From the NCBI RefSeq assembly GCF_049389645.1, contig NZ_CP186540.1:1798001-1862000 (forward strand): a DNA stretch of 64,000 nt, read 5' to 3'. Shown here in pieces: positions 8,641 to 16,483 of the stretch; within the stretch, counting starts at the first letter, position 1; each line of letters opens with the position of its first letter. This stretch comes from Alkalibacterium sp049389645 (GTDB lineage: Bacteria; Bacillota; Bacilli; Lactobacillales; Carnobacteriaceae_A). Under the pieces are notes generated by a model. That model was not told the DNA's origin, did no database searches, and was given only the letters and a program-made list of their open reading frames with translations. A program made the position numbers and the translations under genes.

Positions 8641-8714
8641 TAGGTTACTAACAATCAAGTTTTAGAAACCGATAATAAATTACAAATTAGATAAATAGCA
8701 ACGGAGGTCATTAG

Positions 8715-9524
8715 ATGTTCCACTTTCAAGAAAAAAACTTAACTGTTTTCCAAAGTTCACTTTACAAGACGACATCCGCTGTCGTTCATTCTGAAGAAGC
8801 CATCATCATGACTGACCCCACCTGGCTGCCGGAGGAAATAGCAGAAATTCAAAGTCACATTCAAGAGCATCTTGGGGACAAGCAGCTTTATATCATTTAC
8901 ACCCACAGTGATTTTGACCATGTCATCGGTTCAGGAGCATTCCCGGAAGCGACCGTGATCGCATCTGAAGGATTTCAGAATAATCCCAAAAAAGAAGAAG
9001 TCTTAGAAGAGATGAATGCTTTTGACCAGGAGTATTATATAGAGCGGAACTATGAGCCAAGGTATCCAACAATTGATAGAGTCATTTCAGCAGACGGAGA
9101 AAAACTGGAACTGGGTGACATGACGCTGACGTTTTATCAAGCCCCCGGTCACACCAATGACGGACTGTTTACGGTCATCGAACCCTGCGGTATTTTTCTA
9201 TCCGGTGATTATTTATCAGATGTCGAATTCCCTTTTATTGAGAGCGGCTATCATGATTACAAAGAAACAGTGGAGAAGGCTTCTTGGATCATGCAACATC
9301 ACGACCTTAACACCCATGTGCCGGGACACGGTAACGTGACAAAACAAAAGCAGGAAATAATGGACCGGATCGATTTTTCAAAACAGTATTTAAATCGTCT
9401 GCTTGATGACGGCACTGGATTGGAAAAAGAGTGCCGGAACAGATTCCGTTTCTTTGAAGGGATGAAAAACAGTCATCTCGAAAACGTTGAGCGTGCAAGT
9501 AAGGAAGTAAATGAAAGAAAGTAA
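8715..9524 (+). CDS. metallo-beta-lactamase-fold hydrolase
   Basis: The 269-residue protein has the MBL-fold metal-site order: THSDFDH (about 64-70), later APGHTND, then LSGDYLSD and HVPGHGNV near residue 200. The first motif is H-x-D-x-D-H instead of the usual H-x-H-x-D-H, so one metal-1 histidine is replaced by Asp; this variant probably changes metal use. The substrate is unknown. It could be a thiol ester or phosphodiester. The gene is monocistronic, starts after an ACGGAGG site and ends at a strong bidirectional terminator. Confidence 0.75.
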   Translation: MFHFQEKNLTVFQSSLYKTTSAVVHSEEAIIMTDPTWLPEEIAEIQSHIQEHLGDKQLYIIYTHSDFDHVIGSGAFPEATVIASEGFQNNPKKEEVLEEMNAFDQEYYIERNYEPRYPTIDRVISADGEKLELGDMTLTFYQAPGHTNDGLFTVIEPCGIFLSGDYLSDVEFPFIESGYHDYKETVEKASWIMQHHDLNTHVPGHGNVTKQKQEIMDRIDFSKQYLNRLLDDGTGLEKECRNRFRFFEGMKNSHLENVERASKEVNERK

Positions 9525-9589
9525 CTGAATCAACAAGAAAATCAAATTGATACTCGACAAGGTAATCAAAATCATTAAGGATTTAAGCA

Positions 9590-9640
9590 GAATAAAAGCT
9601 CCCTAAAGTTATTAACCTAACTTTAGGGAGCTTTTATTCT
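9590..9640. terminator. bidirectional terminator
   Basis: AATAAAAGCTCCCTAAAGTTA and its complement form a roughly 20-bp stem with a short loop between two converging genes. A/T-rich outer arms supply a U-tract in both directions. Confidence 0.8.
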
Positions 9641-9688
9641 GGACGAAAGAAATGAATATCTATAGTATCCTTGCTTTTTTCACTAGCG

Positions 9689-10174
9689 CTAATCCTTTTT
9701 AAAGTCATCCTGGACAGGCAGCCATTCATCTATATTGTAGATGATTTTAGGGATGATGAAGTAGTTGATCACTTCTACCCCGTCTGTTTCAGGCAGGGCC
9801 TTGTTGATGAAGTTATACATATTATCATTATCTAAGAAACGTGTTTCAATAGATAAATTTGCTTTGCCCCAGCCTGTCGCGATGTAGCAGACATTGGGAT
9901 TGGCTTTGCAGTCGTCTATGAATTTATCATAGACTGCCTCGTCTACTTTTAAGTTGATATCAGCAATGGCATTGTATCCGAAACTGCTGGGATCCACAAT
10001 GGTTGTGATGCGAAGGGTATTGTCATCAATCAGCTTTTCGATTCTTCTGCGCACTGTACGTTCGTTGATATCAATTTCCTTGGCTATTTTTGCTACAGAT
10101 TTTCTCGCATCTTTGGAAAGTTCCTGGATAATTTTGAAGTCGATTTGATCATAATTTTTCTCTTTTTTTGCCAT
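9689..10174 (-). CDS. Lrp/AsnC family transcriptional regulator, likely for the agmatine operon
   Basis: About 161 residues: an AsnC-type winged HTH at the N-terminus (IDFKIIQELSKDARKS then NERTVRRRIEKL) and a C-terminal RAM/ACT-like sensor half. The frame is open upstream to 10267, but ATG at 10174 places the HTH at the usual distance from the start and is chosen. Its ribosome site is weak (GAG, 9 nt upstream), while a good AAAGGAGG lies further upstream without a start behind it. The gene diverges from the agmatine/putrescine operon, so control of that operon by a small effector such as agmatine is inferred. Confidence 0.78.
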   Translation of the reverse strand: MAKKEKNYDQIDFKIIQELSKDARKSVAKIAKEIDINERTVRRRIEKLIDDNTLRITTIVDPSSFGYNAIADINLKVDEAVYDKFIDDCKANPNVCYIATGWGKANLSIETRFLDNDNMYNFINKALPETDGVEVINYFIIPKIIYNIDEWLPVQDDFKKD

Positions 10175-10295
10175 AATCGTGTTCTCAGCTAGGTAAACTG
10201 AGAGATGTCCTCCTTTAGATGAAGTAAGCTCAACCCAATAATAGCACGAATAGACTTTGGAAAACAATCATTTAAGCAGTAAATAGATAAAAACA

Positions 10296-10389
10296 TGTCC
10301 GAATCAGACAACCACAATTCTGAAAAGGACAAGTTTTATGAATAAATTACATCTTATGTGTTGACTTTTTGACTTTTAATGGATAAACT
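10296..10389 (+). promoter_or_regulatory. operator-like inverted repeat and sigma-A promoter of the agmatine operon
   Basis: TGTCCGAATCAGA at 10296-10308 and TCTGAAAAGGACA at 10319-10331 form an imperfect inverted repeat (10 of 13 positions pair) in the divergent intergenic region. Downstream, TTGACT (10361-10366) and TAAACT (10384-10389) have 17-nt spacing. The repeat lies 30 bp upstream of the -35, a location fitting an Lrp-type activator. Confidence 0.5.
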
Positions 10390-10447
10390 TAAATTAATTA
10401 ATAAGTTGTGAAAAAACGAACAATAAATCAGAGGAGGGAGTTAAATT

Positions 10448-12997
10448 GTGTCTTTCAACAACGCTGTGCCACTAGCGATCATTATTTTCTTTGTTACGAG
10501 TTTAATTGCAGTAGGCAGGATTGCCAGTAAACGGATCGAGAATACAGAAGATTATCTGGTTGCCAGCAGAGGTGCGCCATTATTCCTGGTAGTAGGTACG
10601 GTGTTTGCCACCTTTTGGGGTGGAGGAACTATAGTAGGTGGAACTGGGGCTGCTTTTGAAGATGGCGTGTATGGTGTCATTGAAGATCCTTTTGCTGCCG
10701 GCTTATCTTTGATAATCATCGGCCTTCTGTTTGTCAAAACACTTAGAGGATTAAAAATAAATTCTATAGGTGAAATTTATACACACAGATTTGGAAGCGC
10801 TACCGGCTACGTTGCTTCTGCTGTGATGATTCCTACTTTTATTATCTGGACAGCTGTTCAATTGTTAGCCGTTGGTAAAATTCTTTCGGTCTTATTTGAT
10901 ATAAACTTTTATCTGAGTTACGTTATTGCACTTGTCGTGGTCGTGAGTTTTACGTATATGGGTGGTTTGTTAGCTGTCATATGGACGGATTTTATTCAGA
11001 TGATCATCATTTTTGTTGGTTTAATAATACTCCTTGTGGTCGGCTATAATGCAGCTGGCGGGATAGAAAATATCGCCGCCCATACGCCAGATGATTTCTG
11101 GCAATTCATTCCGTCTGAAAAAGGGCTGATGCCCTGGGTGACATACGTTTCGATGTGGGCAGGGATGGCTTTGGGCAATATTCCGAGTCCTGATATAGCA
11201 CAGCGTGCATTGATGGCAAAAGATGCTGAAACTGCTCAGAAAGGAATGATTATTTCGGGCAGTTTGTATTGGACATTTGGTCTCATTCCGGTTTTTTTAG
11301 CTTTGATCGGTCATACACTGATCAGTAGCGGAATGATCGATGGAAGCTTGATTGCGCAGGACAGTGAATTACTGATTCCATTTTTAGCTAAAGAATTATT
11401 GAATCCAGTTTTGCTCGGGATCTTTGTTGCCTCACTGATCGGGGCTGTTTTATCAAGTGCGAGTACATCCTTGTTTGCGACCGCGGTTATCTTTTCAAAT
11501 GATATCATCTATCCTATCTTCTTGAAAGACAAAAAAGAAGGTTTAGCAGATCAGAATGTTCTAATGAGGATCACCCGCTATTGTGTAGTTTTAACAGGGA
11601 TTTTAGCCGCCTTGGTCGGGTTACTGAGTTCTAACATTTATGACATGACTGTTTTCGCCTTCACCTTACAGTTTGGGGTATTATTTTTCCCATTCATTAT
11701 TGCACTAAAAGCAAAATGGGCTACTTCTTATGGAATCATGGCAGGTATGTTGGGAGGACTGTTGGTGAATGTATTGGGAGGGGTTATTCAAGGGACGATT
11801 ATTCCAGAACCATGGGAATTTTTTACACTTGTTCCACCGCTGGTCAATATTCTTCTCATCGTGACCGTTTCTCTCTTTACCAAGAAGAGTGATCAGTCCA
11901 GACCATTAGACGATATATATATTTTAAAAAATGTAGAGGGAGAGATTCACATGAAAAAACCATCATCCAGTGCCACAGATTTAAATAAAAAAGAGTTGAA
12001 GCATATGCTGACAATGAACGATTTCACGAAAGCGGAAATCGATAACATGCTTGAATTGATGACGTTACTGAAAGATGCCAGGAGAGACAACGCTATACCG
12101 GAATTATTTAAAAATAAAACAGTCGGCATGATCTTTGAAGCGGGATCGACACGCACCCGCGTTTCTTTTGAGACGGCAGCTACGTTACTCGGCGGCCATG
12201 CGATTTTTTTATCCAAAGGTGATATCCATCTGGGTTCCAAGGAAACGGTTGAAGATACGGCCAGAGTTTTGTCCCGAATGTGTGACGTTATTGTTGCCCG
12301 CACAAATAGTGGCGAAACGACTCAAAAATTGACGGAATCTGCAACCGTTCCAGTGATCAATGGACTGGATACGGTGTACCATCCGACTCAAATGTTAGCA
12401 GATATCTTTACCATGCAGGAACATTTACCGGAAGGAAAAACACTCACGGATTTAACGGTTGCTTTTATGGGAGATGCCACGGATGTCTGTCGCTCTTTAT
12501 TATTGACCTGCACAAAATATGGCATCGATTTCAAACAGATCGGGCCCAAAAAGTATCATATGGAAGAAAAATGGCTGAAGATGGCCGATAAAAATTGTCA
12601 AAAGTCAGGCGCACGTTATGAAATAACTGAAGACGTTTCAAAAGTTTCAGAATGCGAAGTGGTCTATGGAGACAGCTTCTACTGGACCACCCAAATGGAT
12701 GAGAAAGCAGAACGGCTCGCAGCCTTTATGCCAGACTATGTGATCACAGAAGCGTTGATGCAAAGCGCAGCTCCCGGAGCAATGCTGCTCCATTGCTTGC
12801 CAGCTAATGACAAGGAAGAGGTCACAAGAGAAGCGCTGGAAGGGGATTATAGTGTCGCCTTTGATCAATCCGAAAATCGGTTGACCGCTCAAATGGCGAT
12901 CATCGTTTACTTCACTCACCGCTATTTAAAAGAACCCTCCAAAGAAGTTGTCGAAAATCATCAACATAAAATTGAAGCATTTGTAGAGAAACTGTAA
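10448..12997 (+). CDS. sodium:solute symporter running in frame into putrescine carbamoyltransferase
   Basis: A single open frame of 849 codons. Residues 1 to about 490 are a sodium:solute symporter (SSS) with about thirteen membrane helices, including the WTDFIQMIIIF segment and the ISSAST-like LSSASTS motif. From residue 502 on, the sequence is a complete carbamoyltransferase (listed separately). No stop codon separates them, yet the second part has its own Met behind AGAGGGAGAG. A one-base loss in the TTTTAAAAAATG run at about 11922-11933 would place TAG right before that ribosome site, giving two normal genes. The fusion may thus be real, recent or a sequence error. The symporter probably imports agmatine or a related substrate. 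The start is GTG/TTG-like at 10448 behind GAGGAGGG. Confidence 0.7.
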   Translation: MSFNNAVPLAIIIFFVTSLIAVGRIASKRIENTEDYLVASRGAPLFLVVGTVFATFWGGGTIVGGTGAAFEDGVYGVIEDPFAAGLSLIIIGLLFVKTLRGLKINSIGEIYTHRFGSATGYVASAVMIPTFIIWTAVQLLAVGKILSVLFDINFYLSYVIALVVVVSFTYMGGLLAVIWTDFIQMIIIFVGLIILLVVGYNAAGGIENIAAHTPDDFWQFIPSEKGLMPWVTYVSMWAGMALGNIPSPDIAQRALMAKDAETAQKGMIISGSLYWTFGLIPVFLALIGHTLISSGMIDGSLIAQDSELLIPFLAKELLNPVLLGIFVASLIGAVLSSASTSLFATAVIFSNDIIYPIFLKDKKEGLADQNVLMRITRYCVVLTGILAALVGLLSSNIYDMTVFAFTLQFGVLFFPFIIALKAKWATSYGIMAGMLGGLLVNVLGGVIQGTIIPEPWEFFTLVPPLVNILLIVTVSLFTKKSDQSRPLDDIYILKNVEGEIHMKKPSSSATDLNKKELKHMLTMNDFTKAEIDNMLELMTLLKDARRDNAIPELFKNKTVGMIFEAGSTRTRVSFETAATLLGGHAIFLSKGDIHLGSKETVEDTARVLSRMCDVIVARTNSGETTQKLTESATVPVINGLDTVYHPTQMLADIFTMQEHLPEGKTLTDLTVAFMGDATDVCRSLLLTCTKYGIDFKQIGPKKYHMEEKWLKMADKNCQKSGARYEITEDVSKVSECEVVYGDSFYWTTQMDEKAERLAAFMPDYVITEALMQSAAPGAMLLHCLPANDKEEVTREALEGDYSVAFDQSENRLTAQMAIIVYFTHRYLKEPSKEVVENHQHKIEAFVEKL
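11951..12997 (+). CDS. ptcA: putrescine carbamoyltransferase (from internal start)
   Basis: The 348-residue unit has the carbamoyltransferase motifs STRTR (residues 66-70, carbamoyl-phosphate binding), HPTQ, and HCLP, plus a C-terminal helical extension as in putrescine carbamoyltransferases. It is slightly longer than the 339-residue E. faecalis enzyme. It should convert N-carbamoylputrescine and phosphate to putrescine and carbamoyl phosphate. Agmatine deiminase, encoded directly downstream, supplies the substrate, which favours PTC over ornithine carbamoyltransferase. An own site (AGAGGGAGAG, 11935-11944) precedes ATG 11951, so separate translation is likely even though the frame is open from the symporter. 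No carbamate kinase gene is nearby, so ATP recovery must use one encoded elsewhere. Confidence 0.8.
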   Translation: MKKPSSSATDLNKKELKHMLTMNDFTKAEIDNMLELMTLLKDARRDNAIPELFKNKTVGMIFEAGSTRTRVSFETAATLLGGHAIFLSKGDIHLGSKETVEDTARVLSRMCDVIVARTNSGETTQKLTESATVPVINGLDTVYHPTQMLADIFTMQEHLPEGKTLTDLTVAFMGDATDVCRSLLLTCTKYGIDFKQIGPKKYHMEEKWLKMADKNCQKSGARYEITEDVSKVSECEVVYGDSFYWTTQMDEKAERLAAFMPDYVITEALMQSAAPGAMLLHCLPANDKEEVTREALEGDYSVAFDQSENRLTAQMAIIVYFTHRYLKEPSKEVVENHQHKIEAFVEKL

Positions 12998-13021
12998 CAG
13001 TAAAAGAGAGGAGAATAGCAA

Positions 13022-14125
13022 ATGGCAAAAAGGTTAACAGGGATTCCGAAAAACGATGGCTTTAGAATGCCGGGTGAATTTGAGCCGCATGAAGGCTGCT
13101 GGATGATCTGGCCGGAACGGACAGACAATTGGCGGTTGGGTGGAAAACCAGCTCAAAAAGCTTTTTCTGAAGTGGCTAATATCCTAGTAGAATATGAAAA
13201 AGTGACAATGTGTGTGTCACCGGGCCAATTTGAAAATGCCCGTGAAATGCTGAAAGATCAAGTTCGCGTTGTGGAAATGTCTGTGGATGATTCGTGGATG
13301 CGCGATTGTGGTCCGACATTTGTGAAAAATAATGCCGGTGAAGTCAGAGGTGTCGACTGGCGTTTCAATGCCTGGGGTGGATTGGTAGATGGCTTGTATT
13401 TCCCATGGGACAAAGATGATCAAGTAGCAAGAAAAGTCTGCGAAATAGAAAACCTAGACTATTATTCATTGGAAGAATTCATTCTGGAAGGGGGTTCCAT
13501 TCATACAGATGGGGATGGAACCGTCATGGTAACAGAAGAATGTTTGCTTCATGAAAGTAGAAACCCCGAGTTAGATAAAGAGGAAATCGAGGCACAATTG
13601 AAAGCGTATCTGGGAGCAGAAAAAGTACTGTGGATTCCAGAGGGGATTTATCTGGATGAAACAAATGGGCATGTGGATAACATTATGCATTACTGTGCCC
13701 CAGGAGTGATTGTTTTGGCATGGACAGATGATGAAAATGATCCACAGTATCCGCGTTCTAAAAAGGCTTATGATTATTTATCGAATCAAACGGATGCTAA
13801 GGGTAGAAAGTTGGCCATCCATAAATTACACATTCCGAATGAGGTCTTGATCACCAAAGAAGAAAGTGAAGGTGTCGATAAAGTAGATGGGACATTGCCT
13901 AGGCAGGAAGGAGATCGTCAGGCCGCTTCCTACGCTAACTTCTATATAGCTAATGGTGCCATTATCTTGCCGTTGTTCAACGACGAAAAGTATGACCAGA
14001 ACGCTAGGGATGTTTTGGGTGAGGTGTTTCCCGACAGAGAAATACGAGGTGTTTACGCACGAGAAATACTATTAGGCGGTGGCAATATTCATTGCATCAC
14101 TCAGCAGCAACCTTCAGCCAAATAA
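13022..14125 (+). CDS. aguA: agmatine deiminase
   Basis: The 367-residue protein matches the agmatine deiminase (AguA) branch of the guanidino-group modifying enzymes: opening RMPGEFEPHEGCWMIWPER, the substrate loop WMRDCGPTF, EGGSIHTDG, TNGHVDN, and the catalytic cysteine C358 in GGGNIHCITQQ. It hydrolyses agmatine to N-carbamoylputrescine and ammonia in the cytoplasm. It lies 24 bp after the putrescine carbamoyltransferase and before an APC permease, forming the classic acid-stress and ATP-yielding agmatine pathway. All key residues are present. Confidence 0.95.
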   Translation: MAKRLTGIPKNDGFRMPGEFEPHEGCWMIWPERTDNWRLGGKPAQKAFSEVANILVEYEKVTMCVSPGQFENAREMLKDQVRVVEMSVDDSWMRDCGPTFVKNNAGEVRGVDWRFNAWGGLVDGLYFPWDKDDQVARKVCEIENLDYYSLEEFILEGGSIHTDGDGTVMVTEECLLHESRNPELDKEEIEAQLKAYLGAEKVLWIPEGIYLDETNGHVDNIMHYCAPGVIVLAWTDDENDPQYPRSKKAYDYLSNQTDAKGRKLAIHKLHIPNEVLITKEESEGVDKVDGTLPRQEGDRQAASYANFYIANGAIILPLFNDEKYDQNARDVLGEVFPDREIRGVYAREILLGGGNIHCITQQQPSAK

Positions 14126-14165
14126 AAATAATTACGTTAAAAAAACTAAATGAGAGGTGAGAAAA

Positions 14166-15554
14166 ATGGAAGAAAAGATAGGCGATAATATTGTCGCCGA
14201 AAAAGATATTGCAAAAGTTGGCCTCTTTAAAATGGTCACCTTTACCGTAACAGGAATCGTTGTATTGGATACCTTCGTTGCTCCAGCAGCATTAGGAGCT
14301 TCCTCTATTACCATCTGGTTACTCACGGCTATTTTGTTTTTTATCCCGTACGGACTTATTAACGCGGAATTGGGAGCTACTTATCCAGAAGATGGAGGTA
14401 TTTACGCCTGGGTCAAACGTGCTTTCGGACCCTTCCAGGCTAGTTTAGTTGCCTGGTATTATTGGGTCAATGTTGCTTTCTGGATGCCGGCGGTTTTCAT
14501 TGCCTTTAGTACCTGGTTTTCAATGGCTTACTTTCCCGCTATGGGCAATATTGCTGGGGCTGCCTTGGCTGTCGCAATGTGTTGGCTCATTGTTTTCATT
14601 GGTATTCGCGGAGTAGATTTAAGTATCACGGTCACAAACATTGCTGCGATTCTAAAAGTCAGTGTTCTGATTGTTTTCGGGATAATGGGTGTGATTTATG
14701 CCATGCAGAATGGTGTAGCTAATGATTTTTCACTCTCCAGTTTTGCCTTGAACTTGAATTTTGATACCATCTCTTACAGTTCAGCGATCGTCTATAATTT
14801 GTTAGGGTTTGAATTGATCAGTGCGATTGCTTCGAAAATAGATGAACCTGAAAAAAACATTCCGAAAATGACGATTTTTGCTGGAATCTTGATTGCCGCC
14901 ATGTATATTATCGGAACGTTCGGTGTTTTAGCTGCAATTCCAGCAGCATCGATAGATCCGCTCGACGGTTTCTTTTATGCTTTACAAGAATTATCCACTG
15001 TCTTCGGACCGGCTTCAGGTATTGTCTTCAATATCACGATGATTGTCGCATTGTTTACTCTAGTCTCCAATATGATTTCGTGGACACTGGGAGGAGTGGA
15101 AGTCTTAGATGAAGCAGAGTTCACTAAACATACCAAGATTTTGGGTCATCGGAATGAAAAATACGATACCCCCGATTACTCTTATGTCTTGATGGGCATC
15201 ATTGCAACGTTTCTGATTGTGTTGAATTTCGTATTAAGTGGGAATGCCAATGATGCATTCTGGACGATTCTTTCCTTCAGTTTCTTGATCTTCTTTTTAC
15301 CTTATTTATGGCTGTTTCCAACGGTAGTAAAATTAAGAAAAGTAGATAAAAATATTATTAGACCGTATGAGATTCCTTTAGGAAAATTCGGTTTATACAC
15401 GTCAAGTATCATTGGTTTCTTATTCATCACACTGGGAATCGTGTTACTCTTCTTTACTGGCGATGGTTGGGATCCTTTATACCATCTGACATTAATTGTT
15501 GGAACGATCCTCACAACACTCTATGGTTTGTACTTGTATCGAAAGAGTCTGTAA
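14166..15554 (+). CDS. aguD: APC family permease, probable agmatine/putrescine exchanger
   Basis: About 462 residues with twelve predicted membrane helices; the APC-superfamily signature near the start (FTVTGIVVLD) and EDGGIYAWVKRAFGP are visible. It resembles amino acid/polyamine antiporters. The ATG at 14166 follows GAGAGGTGAG; a GTG at 14157 inside that site is rejected. Placement after aguA and before the operon terminator suggests exchange of agmatine for putrescine (AguD role). The symbol rests on context. The operon thus has two transporters, this one and the SSS symporter. Confidence 0.72.
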   Translation: MEEKIGDNIVAEKDIAKVGLFKMVTFTVTGIVVLDTFVAPAALGASSITIWLLTAILFFIPYGLINAELGATYPEDGGIYAWVKRAFGPFQASLVAWYYWVNVAFWMPAVFIAFSTWFSMAYFPAMGNIAGAALAVAMCWLIVFIGIRGVDLSITVTNIAAILKVSVLIVFGIMGVIYAMQNGVANDFSLSSFALNLNFDTISYSSAIVYNLLGFELISAIASKIDEPEKNIPKMTIFAGILIAAMYIIGTFGVLAAIPAASIDPLDGFFYALQELSTVFGPASGIVFNITMIVALFTLVSNMISWTLGGVEVLDEAEFTKHTKILGHRNEKYDTPDYSYVLMGIIATFLIVLNFVLSGNANDAFWTILSFSFLIFFLPYLWLFPTVVKLRKVDKNIIRPYEIPLGKFGLYTSSIIGFLFITLGIVLLFFTGDGWDPLYHLTLIVGTILTTLYGLYLYRKSL

Positions 15555-15588
15555 ATTACAGATCACTAACGAACTATGATGAACAACA

Positions 15589-15638
15589 ATAAATAAATGG
15601 GTAGAAGTCTCCTTCGAGATTCTACCCATTTATTTATT
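15589..15638 (+). terminator. terminator of the agmatine operon
   Basis: AATAAATAAATGGGTAGAA pairs with its complement around TCTCCTTCGAGA. The stem is long with one internal mismatch, and the A/T-rich base gives a U-tract on either strand. Confidence 0.8.
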
Positions 15639-15704
15639 AGGGATATATAATATCGCTAACATGTTAAAGGTACTTTTAAGGAGGGACACATTAATCGATT
15701 AGCT

Positions 15705-16302
15705 TTACTTAGCGACTACTTTGCCGCGATTCTCAAGCAATGAAAATCGGTTATCACTAGGACCTGATCCACTCAATTTCCAATGTCTGATTTTCTTCAG
15801 GTGCACTGCTATCAGGCTATTTTGGTAACCAGGTGTTGACCATCAAGTGTATCGGATATCAGATTTCTATCCCATAGAGATAATACAGCGGTATAAGTAC
15901 CAGTTGTGATGGCCTCACTCTTTAAATCGGTTAAAAAGGCTGAAAGGTATAATAACAGATGTTACGTTACGTCGAATCTGACTTCAGTGAGTAGAAAAGC
16001 GAATGCCTCACCCAGTGGGCTGAAACGCTGAACCTCAAGCAGAAAGTTTTGTCAGTTTAAGAATGATTGACTAAACCCAGTGTAAGATCGAGAAACATAT
16101 CTTTCGTATAAACAGCCGACTGAAATGTAATATTTGAGATTGTGTATACATCATAATCGTAATTATCAGTTCTTTTCAACAAAATATTTTTAGGAAAAAA
16201 CACTTACTGAAGTATCACTATTATAACGCTGAGTAGGCTGGTACTCAGCACTATAGTAGTAATTTTTTTCGTTTTTCCACTGCCTTTAAATATCTGGTTC
16301 AT
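15705..16302 (-). pseudogene. decayed gene for a membrane-anchored surface protein
   Basis: Translating the minus strand piece by piece recovers protein-like segments across about 200 codons, interrupted by several stops and shifts. An ATG at 16302 follows AAAGGCG and opens MNQIFKGSGKTKK and a hydrophobic helix (IVLSTSLLSVIIVI). After stop TAA come FFPKNILLKRTDNYDYD and VYTISNITFQSAVYTK, then EVQRFSPLGEAFAFLL, then EAITTGTYTAVLSLWDRN, and the end GSGPSDNRFSLLENRGKVVAK-like segment before TAA at 15705. This looks like an anchored extracellular beta-domain protein. No family is recognised. At least three stops and two shifts mean it cannot be expressed intact. Confidence 0.55.
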
Positions 16303-16483
16303 TTGTCCATACGCCTTTACATTCAGTTTGCGAAATAAGTGGAATTTACTTCGCAGCTTTATGATACAATATACAATAACAAACCTATTTATACAATTTT
16401 TAAGTGACTGTTCAGGGTATTATCAGTGCTGTTTAGTCAAGAAATAATGAGTTGAAAATGCGGATGATAAAGGATGAAACGAC

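Noticed and set aside
16228..16249. Hairpin GCTGAGTA/TACTCAGC followed by a T-run, resembling a terminator
   Set aside because: It falls inside the membrane-helix part of the decayed gene at 15705-16302, and no + strand gene ends before it, so it is probably incidental.
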